36,709 bases of DNA, from assembly GCA_013003075.1 (NCBI GenBank), contig JABDLJ010000024.1, forward strand, positions 1 to 36,709, in the 5' to 3' direction. The first letter of the stretch is position 1, and every line of letters begins with the position of its first letter. This document shows positions 19,493 through 29,209 of the stretch, one piece after another. The position numbers and the translations under genes were made by a program. The stretch is from Paracoccaceae bacterium (lineage in GTDB: Bacteria > Pseudomonadota > Alphaproteobacteria > Rhodobacterales > Rhodobacteraceae). The notes under the pieces are model-generated. The model had not been told where the DNA came from. It saw only the letters and a program-made list of their open reading frames with translations, and did not search any database.

Positions 19493-20260
19493 TCAGCCCG
19501 GGTGGTAAAGCGTGCGCCTGTAGATATGCCAGGTCGCGTGGCCCAGGATCGGCAACACGACAAAGAGCCCCAGGAAGAAGGGCAGCATTCCCAGGAAAAG
19601 AAGCGCGGCAATCACTGCGGCCCAGATCAGCATCACGAGAAGATTTTGCGCCACGGTGCGAATGCTGAGCAGCATCGCCGAGACGAAATCGATCTCTTTT
19701 TCCAGCAAAAGCGGCAGGCTGACGACCGTGATCGAAAAGACCAGATACGCCACCGCGCCGCCGACCACCAGCTGCACGCCAACCATCGTCAGGCCGCGGC
19801 CACTGAGAAGCACATCGTAGGACGACGAGATATTGGTCAGGGTCGATAGCCCCATGAAGAGAGCAAAGAGCATGTGCGCCAGAAACGACCAGAACAGAAA
19901 CACGATCAGGATGATCGCCCCGACCCAGGGGATCTGCCGGCCGCGCTCGCGCGAGACCACCGCGAGGACCTCGCCCCATCTGAGCGGCAGGTCACGTTCC
20001 AGCCGGCGGCTGACATCGTAGAGCCCCACGGCCGCAAAGGGCGCGACCAGCGGAAAGCCAAGCGATAGCGCCAAAGTCCAGAAAAAGGTGCTGGCATCGA
20101 TCCAGAGCAGGATGAAGCCCACAACCACGTAGAACCCGCTGAAAAAGAGCCCAAAGAGCGGCGCGCGCCGAAAGTCATCGGCGCCCCGCTTCAGGCAGGT
20201 CCAGATCTCATGCAAATGCAGCTTGCCGATCTCGGGCAGCGGCGAGGGTTGTTCCGTCAT
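19493..20260 (-). CDS. DUF2189 family integral membrane protein
   Basis: A 255-residue predicted inner-membrane protein with about six hydrophobic segments. It resembles the DUF2189 family: an N-terminal soluble part with LRRGADDF-like text (here [18 protein letters not shown]), a first membrane hairpin, then [14 protein letters not shown] before the remaining helices. The family function is unknown to me. The ATG at 20260 is well supported by GGGAGG eight bases upstream. It lies 59 bases after prfB on the same strand and is probably the last gene of the mrcA-prfB unit. It converges with the bactofilin operon. Confidence 0.8.
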   Translation of the reverse strand: MTEQPSPLPEIGKLHLHEIWTCLKRGADDFRRAPLFGLFFSGFYVVVGFILLWIDASTFFWTLALSLGFPLVAPFAAVGLYDVSRRLERDLPLRWGEVLAVVSRERGRQIPWVGAIILIVFLFWSFLAHMLFALFMGLSTLTNISSSYDVLLSGRGLTMVGVQLVVGGAVAYLVFSITVVSLPLLLEKEIDFVSAMLLSIRTVAQNLLVMLIWAAVIAALLFLGMLPFFLGLFVVLPILGHATWHIYRRTLYHPG

Positions 20261-20319
20261 GTCAGCGACCTCCCGCACCCAGCCTAGCAGCTGTTGTCAG
20301 CGCCCGGCCTTGTCTTAGG

Positions 20320-21447
20320 TCAATCTTCGGCCTGCGCCTCGGCGCGGCTCTTGCCGGCCACATCCAGCGCCAGCGTGGCTGCCATGAGCGCATCGAGATC
20401 GCCGTCCAGCACGCCCTTGGTATCGGAGGTCTCGTAGCTGGTGCGCAGATCCTTGACCATTTGGTAGGGCTGCAGGACGTAAGACCTGATCTGGTTGCCC
20501 CAGCCGGCATCCCCCTTGGCTTCGTGCGCCTCGGTAATCGCCGCGTTCCGGCGCTCCAGCTCTTGCTGGTAGAGCCGCGACTTGAGAGCACGCATCGCGA
20601 TATCGCGGTTCTGGTGCTGCGACTTTTCCGAGCTTGTCACGACGATTCCGGTGGGAATGTGGGTGATCCGAACGGCCGAGTCGGTGGTGTTCACGTGCTG
20701 ACCACCCGCGCCTGACGAGCGGTAGGTGTCGAGCCGGATATCGGCCGGGTTCACCTCGATCTCGATGTTGTCGTCGACCACGGGGTAGACCCAGACCGAC
20801 GAAAACGATGTGTGCCGCTTGGCGGCGCTGTCGAAGGGAGAGATCCGCACCAGGCGGTGAACGCCGCTTTCCGATTTCAGCCATCCGTAAGCATTGGGGC
20901 CGCTGATCTTGTAGGCCGCGGACTTGATGCCGGCTTCGTCGCCGGCGCTTTCGCTCATCAGTTCCACCGAATAGCCGTGCTGCTCGGCCCAGCGGACATA
21001 CATCCGCGCCAACATCGACGCCCAGTCGCAGCTTTCGGTGCCGCCGGCGCCGGCGTTGATTTCCAGAAACGTGTCGTTGCCGTCGGCCTCGCCCGACAAA
21101 AGCGCCTCAAGCTCGGCCTTGGCGGCGCGGTCCTGCAGCGCCTTCAGCGCCGCCTCGGCTTCGGCGACCACGTCGCCGTCGCCTTCCGCTTCGCCCATCT
21201 CGATCAGCTCGATATTGTCCGACAGCTCTTGCCGCATGGAGCGGTAGCGATCGATCGCATCCACCAGGACCTGGCGGTCGCGCATCAGCTTTTGCGCCCG
21301 GTCGGGGTCGTCCCAGAGGTTTGGGTCCTCGGTCATCGCGTTGAATTCTTCCAGCCGGTGCTCGGCGGTGTCCCAGTCCATCCGCTGGCGCAGCAGGTTC
21401 AGCGACTTTTCGATCGCAGCAACGGTGTTTTCAGCTTCGGCGCGCAT
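20320..21447 (-). CDS. prfB: Peptide chain release factor 2
   Basis: A 375-residue class I release factor that reads UGA and UAA stop codons and triggers peptide release on the ribosome. The catalytic GGQ is at residues 248-250 ([18 protein letters not shown]), and the RF2-type recognition tripeptide SPF is at 203-205. In many bacteria the gene is interrupted near codon 25 by a UGA that needs a +1 frameshift. Here the equivalent stretch [17 protein letters not shown] is continuous, so the autoregulatory frameshift is absent. The ATG at 21447 has only a weak GGAA upstream; the open frame extends further but into unlike sequence. It follows mrcA by 64 bases. Confidence 0.97.
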   Translation of the reverse strand: MRAEAENTVAAIEKSLNLLRQRMDWDTAEHRLEEFNAMTEDPNLWDDPDRAQKLMRDRQVLVDAIDRYRSMRQELSDNIELIEMGEAEGDGDVVAEAEAALKALQDRAAKAELEALLSGEADGNDTFLEINAGAGGTESCDWASMLARMYVRWAEQHGYSVELMSESAGDEAGIKSAAYKISGPNAYGWLKSESGVHRLVRISPFDSAAKRHTSFSSVWVYPVVDDNIEIEVNPADIRLDTYRSSGAGGQHVNTTDSAVRITHIPTGIVVTSSEKSQHQNRDIAMRALKSRLYQQELERRNAAITEAHEAKGDAGWGNQIRSYVLQPYQMVKDLRTSYETSDTKGVLDGDLDALMAATLALDVAGKSRAEAQAED

Positions 21448-21511
21448 GAAGAAATTCCGGGAAAATCCAGTCAGGATGCGGTGATACCAATGCGCCGCGC
21501 GGGCGGCAAGT

Positions 21512-24031
21512 TCAGTATAGCCCGCCCGAGCCCAGCGTATTGAGATTGGTGTTCGTCGGCACTTCGACGACGCGGCCCGTCGCGGTCTGCACCGTCGTTG
21601 TCTGCGGCTGCGCAGGTTGGTCTTCGGGGGTGAAAAGCGGCAGGTTCGATCCCATCGCAAAGCCGCCATCGAAGGTGATGCCGAAGACCGGCTCTTCGCC
21701 GTCACGGAAATACTCGGCGACCACGTTGTCGCCGGCGGCATTGTCAGGAAGGCGCACGCCGGTGAAGCGGTCGATCTTGATGAACTTGCCGCCCGGCGGA
21801 ACCGTGAAGGGGCCGCCGCCGAAGCGCTCGGTCGCCTTCAGCATGAATTCGTTGAAGACCGGGCCGCACAGCGCGCCGCCCGTGGCACCACGGCCCAGCG
21901 GCCGCGGGATGTCGTAGCCGATATAGCATCCGGCCACGATGTTCGAGGTAAAGCCCACGAACCAGACATCGCGCGCGTCGTTGGTCGTGCCGGTCTTGCC
22001 GGCGGTGGGCACCGGCAGGTTCACCGTGCGCGCGGCGGTGCCGCGCTCGACCACGCCGCGCATCATCGAGGTCAACTGGTAGGCGGTGACCGGGTCCATG
22101 ACCTGCCAGCGGTCCGTGATGATCCGCGGCGCGCGCCCGGCGGCCAGCTCGGCGATGCCGCATTCCTCGCAAATGCGCTGGTCGTGGCGATAGATCGTGT
22201 CGCCCCAGCGGTCTTGTACGCGGTCGACCAGCGTGGGCTCCAGCCGCTCGCCCCCGTTGGCGAACATCGCGTAGGCGGCAACCATGCGATAAAGCGTGGT
22301 CTCTTCGGACCCAAGCGCGTTGGCCAGGAATTGCCCCATCCGGTCGTAGACCCCGAAGCGCTCGGCGTATGAGGCGACAACGTCCATCCCCACCTCTTCG
22401 GCAAGGCGCACGGTCATCAGGTTACGCGATTGCTCGATCCCGGTGCGCAACGGGGTCGGCCCGTAGAACCTGTTGGACGAGTTGCGCGGCCGCCAGATGC
22501 CCTGCCCCGTTTCCACGGCGATCGGGGCGTCGATCAGGATCGTCGCCGGGGAAAACCCGCTGTCGAGCGCGGCGGCATAGACAAAGGGCTTGAAGCTGGA
22601 GCCGGGCTGGCGCGTGGCCTGCGTGGCGCGGTTGAAGACCGAGTGCTGGTAGGAAAACCCGCCCTGCATGGCCAGGACCCGGCCGGTATTCACGTCCATC
22701 GCCATGAACGCGCCCTGCACTTCGGGCACCTGGCGCAGGGACCAGCGCGGATCGTCTTCGGGCCCGCCGTTGCGCTCTACATGCACGACATCGCCGACCG
22801 ACAGGATGTCCGAGGCGCGCGAGACGCCTGAAATCCAGCCCAGGTCTTCGGCCGCGATCCAGTCGCCATCGTCGTCGACGGGCTGGTTTTCGATGCCGAT
22901 CCGGGCGCTGGAGGCGCCAAGTTCAAGCACCACCGCGGCCTGCCAGCCCTCGATATCGCGGGAGATGTCCGTTTCGGCCAAGGCCGCACGCCAGGCGGTC
23001 TCGTCGCCCAGGACTTCGGGCGGCAGACGACGATCGGTTTCGTGCCAGACGCCTTGCTCGCGATCATAGCGCAGAAGCGCGGCCCGCAGCGACTTCGCGG
23101 CCTCTTGCTGCATCTGGGGATCGAATGTGGCGCGGACGGCCAGGCCACCGCCGAAAAACGCGCCTTCGCCGAAATCGCGGCTCAGCTGGCGGCGAATTTC
23201 GTCGGTGAAGTAGTCGCGCGGCGGAAGCTGCTGGCGGAAGCCCTCGAAATCCCCGTTCTGCACGGTCAGAAGCGGCGCGGCGCTGGCTTCCTGGTAGGCG
23301 GCGGCGTCGATATACCCGTTCTGGCGCATCTCGCCGAGCACGTAGTTGCGCCTTGCGATAGCAGCATCCATTTCGCGCACCGGGTGCAAGGTGCCCGGTC
23401 GCTGCGGCAAAGCCCCCAGATAGGCCGCTTCCGCGACTGTCAGATCGGCCAGCGTCCTGTTGAAATAGGTCTGCGCCGCGGCCGTCACACCGTAAGAGTT
23501 CTGGCCCAGGAAAATCTCGTTGAGGTACAGCTCCAGGATCTTGTCCTTGCTCAGCGTGCCTTCCAGGCGCACGGCCAGAATCAGCTCCTTGATCTTGCGC
23601 TCTGCGGAACGGTCCGAAGAGAGAAGGAAGTTCTTCACCACCTGCTGCGGGATGGTCGAGGCACCGCGTACCCGGCTGCCGCGGGTCCGGATCGCCTCGT
23701 AGGCGGCCGCCGCGACGCCGCGCGCATCGAAACCGGGATGCTCGTAGAAGTTCTTGTCCTCAGCAGAGATGAAGGCCTGCTTGACCAGCTCGGGCACATC
23801 CTCGATGGGCGTGAATAGGCGCCTTTCCTGGCTGAATTCGTCGATGATGTCGCCTTCGCGGGAATAGATCCGGCTGATCGTCGGGGGCGTGTATTGCGAA
23901 AGCTGCTCATGATTGGGCAAGTCCCGACCATACATGAAGAAGATCGCGCCAATCGCCAGGACGCCGAGGATGGCGCCGATGGTCAGCAGGCTGAAGATGC
24001 CGCCCAGGAAAGAGAGAATATAGCGAAGCAC
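21512..24031 (-). CDS. mrcA: Penicillin-binding protein 1A, bifunctional
   Basis: An 839-residue inner-membrane enzyme that polymerises glycan strands and cross-links peptides in the periplasm. A membrane anchor spans about residues 10-33. The glycosyltransferase domain has catalytic E91 in [10 protein letters not shown], then [12 protein letters not shown] and the [15 protein letters not shown] stretch. An inserted OB-like region lies around 370-440. The transpeptidase domain has S478-x-x-K481 (SSFKPF), the SxN motif in EQSRNLMTV and KTGTT. The start is a GTG with AAAGGTG eight bases upstream. A near-consensus promoter lies just upstream. It heads the probable mrcA-prfB-DUF2189 transcription unit. 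Confidence 0.97.
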   Translation of the reverse strand: MLRYILSFLGGIFSLLTIGAILGVLAIGAIFFMYGRDLPNHEQLSQYTPPTISRIYSREGDIIDEFSQERRLFTPIEDVPELVKQAFISAEDKNFYEHPGFDARGVAAAAYEAIRTRGSRVRGASTIPQQVVKNFLLSSDRSAERKIKELILAVRLEGTLSKDKILELYLNEIFLGQNSYGVTAAAQTYFNRTLADLTVAEAAYLGALPQRPGTLHPVREMDAAIARRNYVLGEMRQNGYIDAAAYQEASAAPLLTVQNGDFEGFRQQLPPRDYFTDEIRRQLSRDFGEGAFFGGGLAVRATFDPQMQQEAAKSLRAALLRYDREQGVWHETDRRLPPEVLGDETAWRAALAETDISRDIEGWQAAVVLELGASSARIGIENQPVDDDGDWIAAEDLGWISGVSRASDILSVGDVVHVERNGGPEDDPRWSLRQVPEVQGAFMAMDVNTGRVLAMQGGFSYQHSVFNRATQATRQPGSSFKPFVYAAALDSGFSPATILIDAPIAVETGQGIWRPRNSSNRFYGPTPLRTGIEQSRNLMTVRLAEEVGMDVVASYAERFGVYDRMGQFLANALGSEETTLYRMVAAYAMFANGGERLEPTLVDRVQDRWGDTIYRHDQRICEECGIAELAAGRAPRIITDRWQVMDPVTAYQLTSMMRGVVERGTAARTVNLPVPTAGKTGTTNDARDVWFVGFTSNIVAGCYIGYDIPRPLGRGATGGALCGPVFNEFMLKATERFGGGPFTVPPGGKFIKIDRFTGVRLPDNAAGDNVVAEYFRDGEEPVFGITFDGGFAMGSNLPLFTPEDQPAQPQTTTVQTATGRVVEVPTNTNLNTLGSGGLY

Positions 24032-24057
24032 GCGCGCACCTTTCGTCGAATTGTCTC

Positions 24058-24086
24058 TATATAGGGGCCGCGGCAGGCGGGGTCAA
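24058..24086 (-). promoter_or_regulatory. Sigma-70-type promoter of mrcA
   Basis: On the minus strand TTGACC (-35, at 24086-24081) and TATATA (-10, at 24063-24058) are separated by exactly 17 bases. This is the clearest housekeeping promoter I see in the window. Transcription would start near 24051, about 20 bases before the mrcA GTG. Confidence 0.75.
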
Positions 24087-24183
24087 AAGGCGTCTTGGGG
24101 CAAGTCGGCCATAAAACGCCCGCCCCGCGGTGCCGCGGGGTCTTTGGCTTGCACGGCGGCGCAGGTTGCCCCAAAGCAGGCCC

Positions 24184-24792
24184 ATGACGCCCGATCAGAT
24201 CCTGCCGACCTATGACCGCGTTGCCGCCGCCTGGGACAAGGCGCGCGACCGCACGTTGTTCGAGCGGCGCTACCTCGACAGGTTTCTCAGCCATGTGCCA
24301 GGCCCCGGCAGCGGCCCGCGGCGCATTCTCGATCTGGGCTGCGGTTCCGGGCGCCCGATCGCCAGCTACCTCGCCGACCGCCGCGCCGCGGTGACGGGGG
24401 TGGACGGCTCGGCCGAGATGATCCGGCTTTTCAAGGCCAACGTGCCGGCGGCCCGTGCGGTTCATGCCGACATGCGCGGGCTGGATCTGGGCCAGCGGTT
24501 TGACGGCATCCTGGCGTGGAACAGCTTTTTCCATCTCAGCCCGGACGACCAGCGCGCGATGTTCGCGGTCTTTGCCGCACATGCCGCCCCTCGGGCCGCG
24601 CTGATGTTCACCGCCCACCCGCGCGCCGGAGAGCCGGTGGGCGCAGTGGAAGGAGAGCCGGTCTACCATGCCTCGCTGGACCCGCCTGAGTATCGCGCCC
24701 TGCTACAGGCCGAAGGGTTCGAGCTGCGGGATTACGTTCCCGAGGCGCAGGACTGCCGCGGCCACACGATCTATCTGGCGCGGCTTCGCTAG
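24184..24792 (+). CDS. Class I SAM-dependent methyltransferase
   Basis: A 202-residue cytosolic methyltransferase. The S-adenosylmethionine motif I is ILDLGCGSGRPIASYLA near residues 46-62, followed by the acidic VTGVDGSAEMI and a motif near FDGILAWNSFFHL, typical of the Methyltransf_25/11 group. The substrate cannot be told. It lies on the plus strand between the amidase and PBP1A genes, both on the minus strand; its stop is only 21 bases from the amidase stop. That orientation makes it look like an insertion into an otherwise co-directional cell-wall cluster. The ATG at 24184 has a modest AAAGCAGG upstream. Confidence 0.8.
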   Translation: MTPDQILPTYDRVAAAWDKARDRTLFERRYLDRFLSHVPGPGSGPRRILDLGCGSGRPIASYLADRRAAVTGVDGSAEMIRLFKANVPAARAVHADMRGLDLGQRFDGILAWNSFFHLSPDDQRAMFAVFAAHAAPRAALMFTAHPRAGEPVGAVEGEPVYHASLDPPEYRALLQAEGFELRDYVPEAQDCRGHTIYLARLR

Positions 24793-24813
24793 CACCTGCC
24801 CGGGGTCAGCGCC

Positions 24814-26046
24814 CTAATTGCGGATCTGACCTGCGCGGATCAGGTCATCCCTGGACCATCGCCGCAGCGCATCGCGGATACCGCTTGCCATGTTCATCCG
24901 CCACTCAGGCGATGTCAGGCGCTCGCGGTCGCGCGGGCTGGACAGAAAGCCAAGCTCGATCAGGACAGACGGGATATCGGGCGCCTTGAGCACCGAGAAC
25001 CCCGCGCGACGCAGCGGACGCGAGTTCATGCGCCCCACTTCGGCCGAGATGCCCTGAACCAGCGCGCCCGCCAGCGCCTGCGATCGCGGCTCTGTCTCGG
25101 TGCGCGCCAGGTCCATCAAGACAAGCGCAATCTCGTCGCTTTGGCCCGACAGATCGACCCCGGCCAGAAGGTCGGACTGATCGTGCCGCTCGGCCAGCCG
25201 CTGCGAGGCGCGGTCGGATGCGGCGTCGGACAGAAGATAGACCGTGGCGCCGGACGCGTTGCCGGCCTCTTCGGCCAGCGCATCGGCATGCAGCGAAATC
25301 ATCACGTGTGCGCCGGCCGCGCGGGCCAGCGTGATCCGCGTCTCAAGCGGGACAAAGACATCCTCTTGCCGGGTCAGCGAGACCTCAAAGCCGCCCGAGC
25401 GTAGCAGCAGCTCGCGCAGTTCGCGTGCGAAAGTCAGCATCAGGTCGGCTTCGTTAATCGGCCCCACCTCGGCGCCGGGATCGATCCCGCCATGGCCGGG
25501 ATCCAGCATCACGTGAAGCGGGTCTTGCGGGCCGCGCGGCTGGGGCGGGCTTGGCACCGACGATGGCGGCAGCTGGGCAAACACCGGGTTGGGCGGCGCG
25601 CCGGTCGTCTCGGCGAAGGTTTCGGCGTCCTGCGGGCCGAGGCGCAGTTTCAGAACCGCTCGGCCATCCTCGCGGTTTGTTTCAAGGCTCGCGGTTTCGA
25701 TTTTCAAATGCGTGGCGAGATCCAGCACCATGCGCGACCAGCCCGGTTGCAACACGCCGGTGCGCACCTGCGGGATCTGCGCGCTTTGCGAGGCAAATTC
25801 GGGCGGCCAGACGACCTCGGAGAAATCGAGCACAAGGCGCCGCGGCGCATCAAGCGTGAAGGCGCGCCAGGGAACCGGTTGCGACAGGGTCAGGGTGATG
25901 GACACGCGTCCATCGCGGCTGTCGATGATGGCGCTGTCGCCGGTTTGCAGCCGCGCCAGCGCCGTCAGCGGCGATTGCGCGACCGCTGCACCGCTTGCGG
26001 CCAGCATCAGGGCCGCGACTAACAGGATCAGGCGCAAACTGCTCAT
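24814..26046 (-). CDS. N-acetylmuramoyl-L-alanine amidase (AmiC-like)
   Basis: A 410-residue secreted enzyme that cuts the amide bond between peptidoglycan glycan and stem peptide, used in daughter-cell separation. A signal peptide covers residues 1-23 (cleavage after AVA). An AMIN targeting domain follows (about 35-140, with VLDFSEVVWPP), then a proline-rich linker and the Amidase_3 domain with MLDPGHGGIDPGA, SLHADA and the catalytic glutamate in VLIELGFLSS. The zinc histidines and both glutamates appear intact. GCGAGGCG precedes the ATG. It is transcribed towards mrcA but separated from it by the opposite-strand methyltransferase, so the two no longer form a simple operon. Confidence 0.93.
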   Translation of the reverse strand: MSSLRLILLVAALMLAASGAAVAQSPLTALARLQTGDSAIIDSRDGRVSITLTLSQPVPWRAFTLDAPRRLVLDFSEVVWPPEFASQSAQIPQVRTGVLQPGWSRMVLDLATHLKIETASLETNREDGRAVLKLRLGPQDAETFAETTGAPPNPVFAQLPPSSVPSPPQPRGPQDPLHVMLDPGHGGIDPGAEVGPINEADLMLTFARELRELLLRSGGFEVSLTRQEDVFVPLETRITLARAAGAHVMISLHADALAEEAGNASGATVYLLSDAASDRASQRLAERHDQSDLLAGVDLSGQSDEIALVLMDLARTETEPRSQALAGALVQGISAEVGRMNSRPLRRAGFSVLKAPDIPSVLIELGFLSSPRDRERLTSPEWRMNMASGIRDALRRWSRDDLIRAGQIRN

Positions 26047-26102
26047 CGCCTCGCGTTTCTTTGGGCGCAGTATACCGCGCCGCGCCGCGATGCAAAGCCG
26101 CT

Positions 26103-27245
26103 TCAGCGCCGCGCGGCCACAAAAGCGCCAAGCCGCGCCAGCCCTTCGCGGATGTCGTCGGTCGAGCGCGCATAGGAAAAGCGCAGCGTGGTGTGGCCGC
26201 GATGCGGGTCGAAATCGAGCCCCGGGGTGACCGCAACCTTGGCCTGCTGCAGGATTTCGGCCGCGAATGCCCGGCTGTCGTCGGTCAGATCCGAGACATC
26301 GGCATAGACGTAGAACGCCCCATCGGGCGGCGCGAAGGCGGCAAAGCCGGCCTTGGGCAGCCCGTCGATCAACAGCCTGCGGTTTTCGGCATAGACGGCC
26401 AGATTGGCATCAAGCTCATCGCGCGCATCCAGCGCCGCCAGCGCGGCGATCTGGCTGGCATGGGGCGCACAGATGAACATGTTCTGGGCCAGCCGCTCGA
26501 TCGTGCGCACATGGTCTTCGGGCACGACCATCCAGCCGACCCGCCAGCCGGTCATCGAGAAATACTTCGAAAAGGAGTTGATCACATAGACATCGTCGCT
26601 GATCTCAAGCGCCGAGACGGCTTTGCGGTCATATTCGATGCCGTGATAGATTTCGTCAGAGATAAATGCGGCGCGGCGCGCCCTTGCGGCCTCCATCAAG
26701 GCGCCAAGCGATGGCTTGTCCAGCATTGTACCGGTCGGGTTGCCGGGTGAGGCGACGATCAGGCCAGCGATATCGCCGGGGATTTCGTCTGGCACGGGTT
26801 GCAGCCGGTTCTCGGGCCGCGCGGGCACGCCGATGGGTTCAAGGCTGAGGGCCGACAGGATCTGGCGGTAGGAGGGATAGCCCGGCTCTGCGAGCGCCAC
26901 CCGCTCACCAGCGTCGAAAAGCGCGGTGAATGCCAGCAGGAAGGCGCCTGAGGATCCCGATGTGACGATGACGCGGGCCGGGTCGAGGCTTACCCCGTAC
27001 CAGTCCTGGTAAAGCGCCGCGATGCCTGCGCGCAACTCCGGCAGGCCAAGCGCGACCGTGTAGCCAAGCGCGCCGTCTTCCATCGCGCGCGCAAGCGCGG
27101 CGCGGGCCGCTTTGGGGGCCGGTGTGCCGGGCTGGCCCACCTCCATGTGGATGATGTGCTGGCCCGCGGCTTCGGCCCGGCGCGCGGCCTCCATCACGTC
27201 CATGACGATGAAAGGGTCGACCTTGCTGCGGTGTGACTGTCTCAT
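26103..27245 (-). CDS. Class I/II pyridoxal-phosphate aminotransferase
   Basis: A 380-residue cytosolic aminotransferase of fold type I. Landmarks are MEVGQPGTPAPKAAR, TSGSSGAFLLAFTALF, ASPGNPTGTML, SDEIYHGIEYD and NSFSKYFSMTGWRVGW, where the lysine of SFSK forms the Schiff base with the cofactor, and RFSYARS near the C-terminus holds the arginine that usually binds the substrate carboxylate. It looks like the aspartate/aromatic/LL-diaminopimelate group, but the amino-acid substrate is not certain. The start at 27245 has a perfect AGGAGG four bases upstream; a longer frame to 27395 is not supported. It lies 56 bases upstream of the amidase on the same strand and may be cotranscribed with it. 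Confidence 0.88.
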   Translation of the reverse strand: MRQSHRSKVDPFIVMDVMEAARRAEAAGQHIIHMEVGQPGTPAPKAARAALARAMEDGALGYTVALGLPELRAGIAALYQDWYGVSLDPARVIVTSGSSGAFLLAFTALFDAGERVALAEPGYPSYRQILSALSLEPIGVPARPENRLQPVPDEIPGDIAGLIVASPGNPTGTMLDKPSLGALMEAARARRAAFISDEIYHGIEYDRKAVSALEISDDVYVINSFSKYFSMTGWRVGWMVVPEDHVRTIERLAQNMFICAPHASQIAALAALDARDELDANLAVYAENRRLLIDGLPKAGFAAFAPPDGAFYVYADVSDLTDDSRAFAAEILQQAKVAVTPGLDFDPHRGHTTLRFSYARSTDDIREGLARLGAFVAARR

Positions 27246-27554
27246 GGCGCCTCCTGCTGGCGTGTTGCCTGCCGCCACGTCGAAGGTCAAGCCAGCGCCT
27301 GCCAAGGCTGTGTCATACCGCCTGATTTGCCGGCCATCGCGGCGTGTCGCGCAGGCGCAACTCTTCCGGCAGTTTGGCATACCGCGGCGCATCACAATCG
27401 CGGGATATCGCTATGCCGGAGGTTGAGACCGGGCCCCGGCAGCGGCTACCGTCCGCCAACTGGCGCTGCACCACTTGCCCGCGTCAATCCGGGCTATTGG
27501 CATTGCCGGCGCGATTTGGCAGGGTGCCGCGACGTTCAACTTTGGAGTTCCGAA
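27246..27554. other. Divergent intergenic region between aminotransferase and DsbA genes
   Basis: These 309 bases separate two divergent genes and hold their ribosome binding sites: AGGAGG for the aminotransferase, TTTGGAG for the DsbA-like gene. I find no convincing sigma-70 promoter pair. On the minus strand a 48-codon open frame (27459-27313, TTG start, TGA stop) ends with the protein-like KLPEELRLRDTPRW. Its third codon positions are less GC-rich than in real genes nearby, so I do not call it. Confidence 0.5.
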
Positions 27555-28310
27555 ATGGTGTCACGTCTGAAACTCAGCCTCGGTCTTGCGCTTGCGCTTC
27601 TGGCTGCGCCGGCCCATGCCACCGATATCGGCGCGATGAGCGATGCCGAACGCGAGGCGTTTCGCGCCGAGATCCGGAACTACCTGCTTGATAACCCCGA
27701 GGTGCTGATGGAGGCGATCGGCGTTCTGGAAGAGCGCGAACAGCTGGCCGCCGCCGAGGCAGAGCGTGATTTTCTGTCCAAGAACGCGGACGCGATCTAC
27801 AGCGATGGCTTTTCCTACGTGGGCGGCAACCCCGAGGGCGACATCACCCTGGTTGAGTTTCTGGACTACCGCTGCAGCTATTGCCGCCGCGCGGCGCCCG
27901 ATGTGGCCGAACTTCTGGAAACCGACGGCAATATCCGGTGGATCGTGAAGGAATTCCCGATCCTGGGCGATGAAAGCGTGCGGGCCTCGCAATTCGCCAT
28001 CGCGACCAAGATGGAAGAAGGCGACGCAGCCTATGCCGAGGTGCACGACGCGCTGATGGAGCATCGCGGAAACTATACCGACGACCGCCTGCGCCGGATC
28101 GCCGGCGACGTGGGGTTTGATCCCGAGCCGGTGATCGCGCGCATGGACGACAACGAGGTCCAAGAGATCATCGCCGCCAACCGCGCGCTGGGACAGGCGC
28201 TGCAGATCAACGGGACGCCGACTTTCGTGATGGAGGACGAGATCCTGCGCGGCTATGTACCGCTTGATAATATGCGGGTCATGGTCCGCCAGATGCGCGC
28301 CAGCAACTAG
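27555..28310 (+). CDS. Periplasmic DsbA-family thiol:disulfide protein
   Basis: A 251-residue exported thioredoxin-fold protein. A signal peptide ends after AHA (residue 22). A charged helical extension of about 65 residues follows, then the DsbA domain with the redox motif C107-S-Y-C110 (DYRCSYCRR) and the cis-proline loop NGTPTFV near the C-terminus. This layout, with an N-terminal helical extension, is shared with ScsC and Com1-like proteins, several of which trimerise and act as isomerases or oxidases. Whether it oxidises or isomerises disulfides cannot be told. The start has TTTGGAG seven bases upstream. It converges with the zincin gene 25 bases away and stands alone. Confidence 0.9.
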   Translation: MVSRLKLSLGLALALLAAPAHATDIGAMSDAEREAFRAEIRNYLLDNPEVLMEAIGVLEEREQLAAAEAERDFLSKNADAIYSDGFSYVGGNPEGDITLVEFLDYRCSYCRRAAPDVAELLETDGNIRWIVKEFPILGDESVRASQFAIATKMEEGDAAYAEVHDALMEHRGNYTDDRLRRIAGDVGFDPEPVIARMDDNEVQEIIAANRALGQALQINGTPTFVMEDEILRGYVPLDNMRVMVRQMRASN

Positions 28311-28335
28311 GCCACGCCGCACGCGCTCCGGCCCG

Positions 28336-29154
28336 CTATCGGGGGTGGGTCGCGCCCGGCTCTTCGTCGCCGAACCGCGACGGTCCGATCCTTCGCAAAA
28401 GCGGCCCTAAAGGCCACAGCAGCCCGCGTCCGGCGGCACTTAGAACCGGATGCGCGGCGCGGAACATGCGGCGCGCGTAGGCATCGGCCTCGTCCTCTTG
28501 AGCGGCGACCGAGCCGGCCTCGATATGGCCGGATACATGATGGCCGACCTCATGATAGAAGGTGAATTCGGCGTCGAGACGTTGAGCCCAAAGACGCAGG
28601 CCGCGCGGCGGCTCTGCCGGCCAGGTCAGGATGATCCCCGAAAAGAACATGCTGTAAAGCCCAAGGTAGTCGAGCCCCGCGTGGCGCGCGATCACGTCGA
28701 TCCGGCTGACGCCGCCAAGATCCAGCCCCGGCGCGCGCTCCCACCGCCTAAGGTTGCCGACGACGATGGCCGGTTCGGCGATGTCGGGTGCGATATAGAC
28801 CGCAATGCCTTCGCCGATCTCAAAAGCCGGGCTGTCACCGGTGCGGGCCGCAAGAAGGTCCAGGGTCTTGCGATGCAGAGGGTGCAGCTTTTGTCGCCGC
28901 ATGCGGTCGATAAGGCGCGCGAATGCGCCTGGATCGAGCTCTGACAGAAGCGCCAGAAGGATGCCGAAGTATTTGCCGGACGGCCCGCGTGGCGGCTCTT
29001 GCCAGACTGCGCTTTCCAGCTTGTCCGCGACATCCGGCACGGCCCGGGGACCTGCGACCAGAAGATCCCGCCAGGCATCACGCACGGTTTCGACGTGGCT
29101 CGTCGAAATGCCGCGCAGAAGCCGCGCAATCAGGGTCTGGATTTCGTCGCTCAT
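28336..29154 (-). CDS. Cytosolic zincin metallopeptidase of unknown role
   Basis: A 272-residue protein with no signal peptide. The N-terminal 100 residues are helical and look like one or two HEAT-type repeats (for example VRDAWRDLLVAGPRAVPDVADKL). A second part carries YHEVGHH at residues 200-206 followed by EDEADAYARRM at 220-230, a zinc-binding HExxH with a downstream glutamate. The spacing and the ExEAD-x-YA pattern resemble the ImmA/IrrE (M78) type and other gluzincins. No antirepressor, HTH or secretion partner lies beside it. The ATG at 29154 is favoured over a TTG at 29184, though neither has a good binding site. Substrate and function are unknown. Confidence 0.7.
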   Translation of the reverse strand: MSDEIQTLIARLLRGISTSHVETVRDAWRDLLVAGPRAVPDVADKLESAVWQEPPRGPSGKYFGILLALLSELDPGAFARLIDRMRRQKLHPLHRKTLDLLAARTGDSPAFEIGEGIAVYIAPDIAEPAIVVGNLRRWERAPGLDLGGVSRIDVIARHAGLDYLGLYSMFFSGIILTWPAEPPRGLRLWAQRLDAEFTFYHEVGHHVSGHIEAGSVAAQEDEADAYARRMFRAAHPVLSAAGRGLLWPLGPLLRRIGPSRFGDEEPGATHPR

Positions 29155-29209
29155 GCCACAAAGACTGCCGCACCATTGCGGCAATAAGCAGGGTGCCCGT
29201 CCGCGCGGC

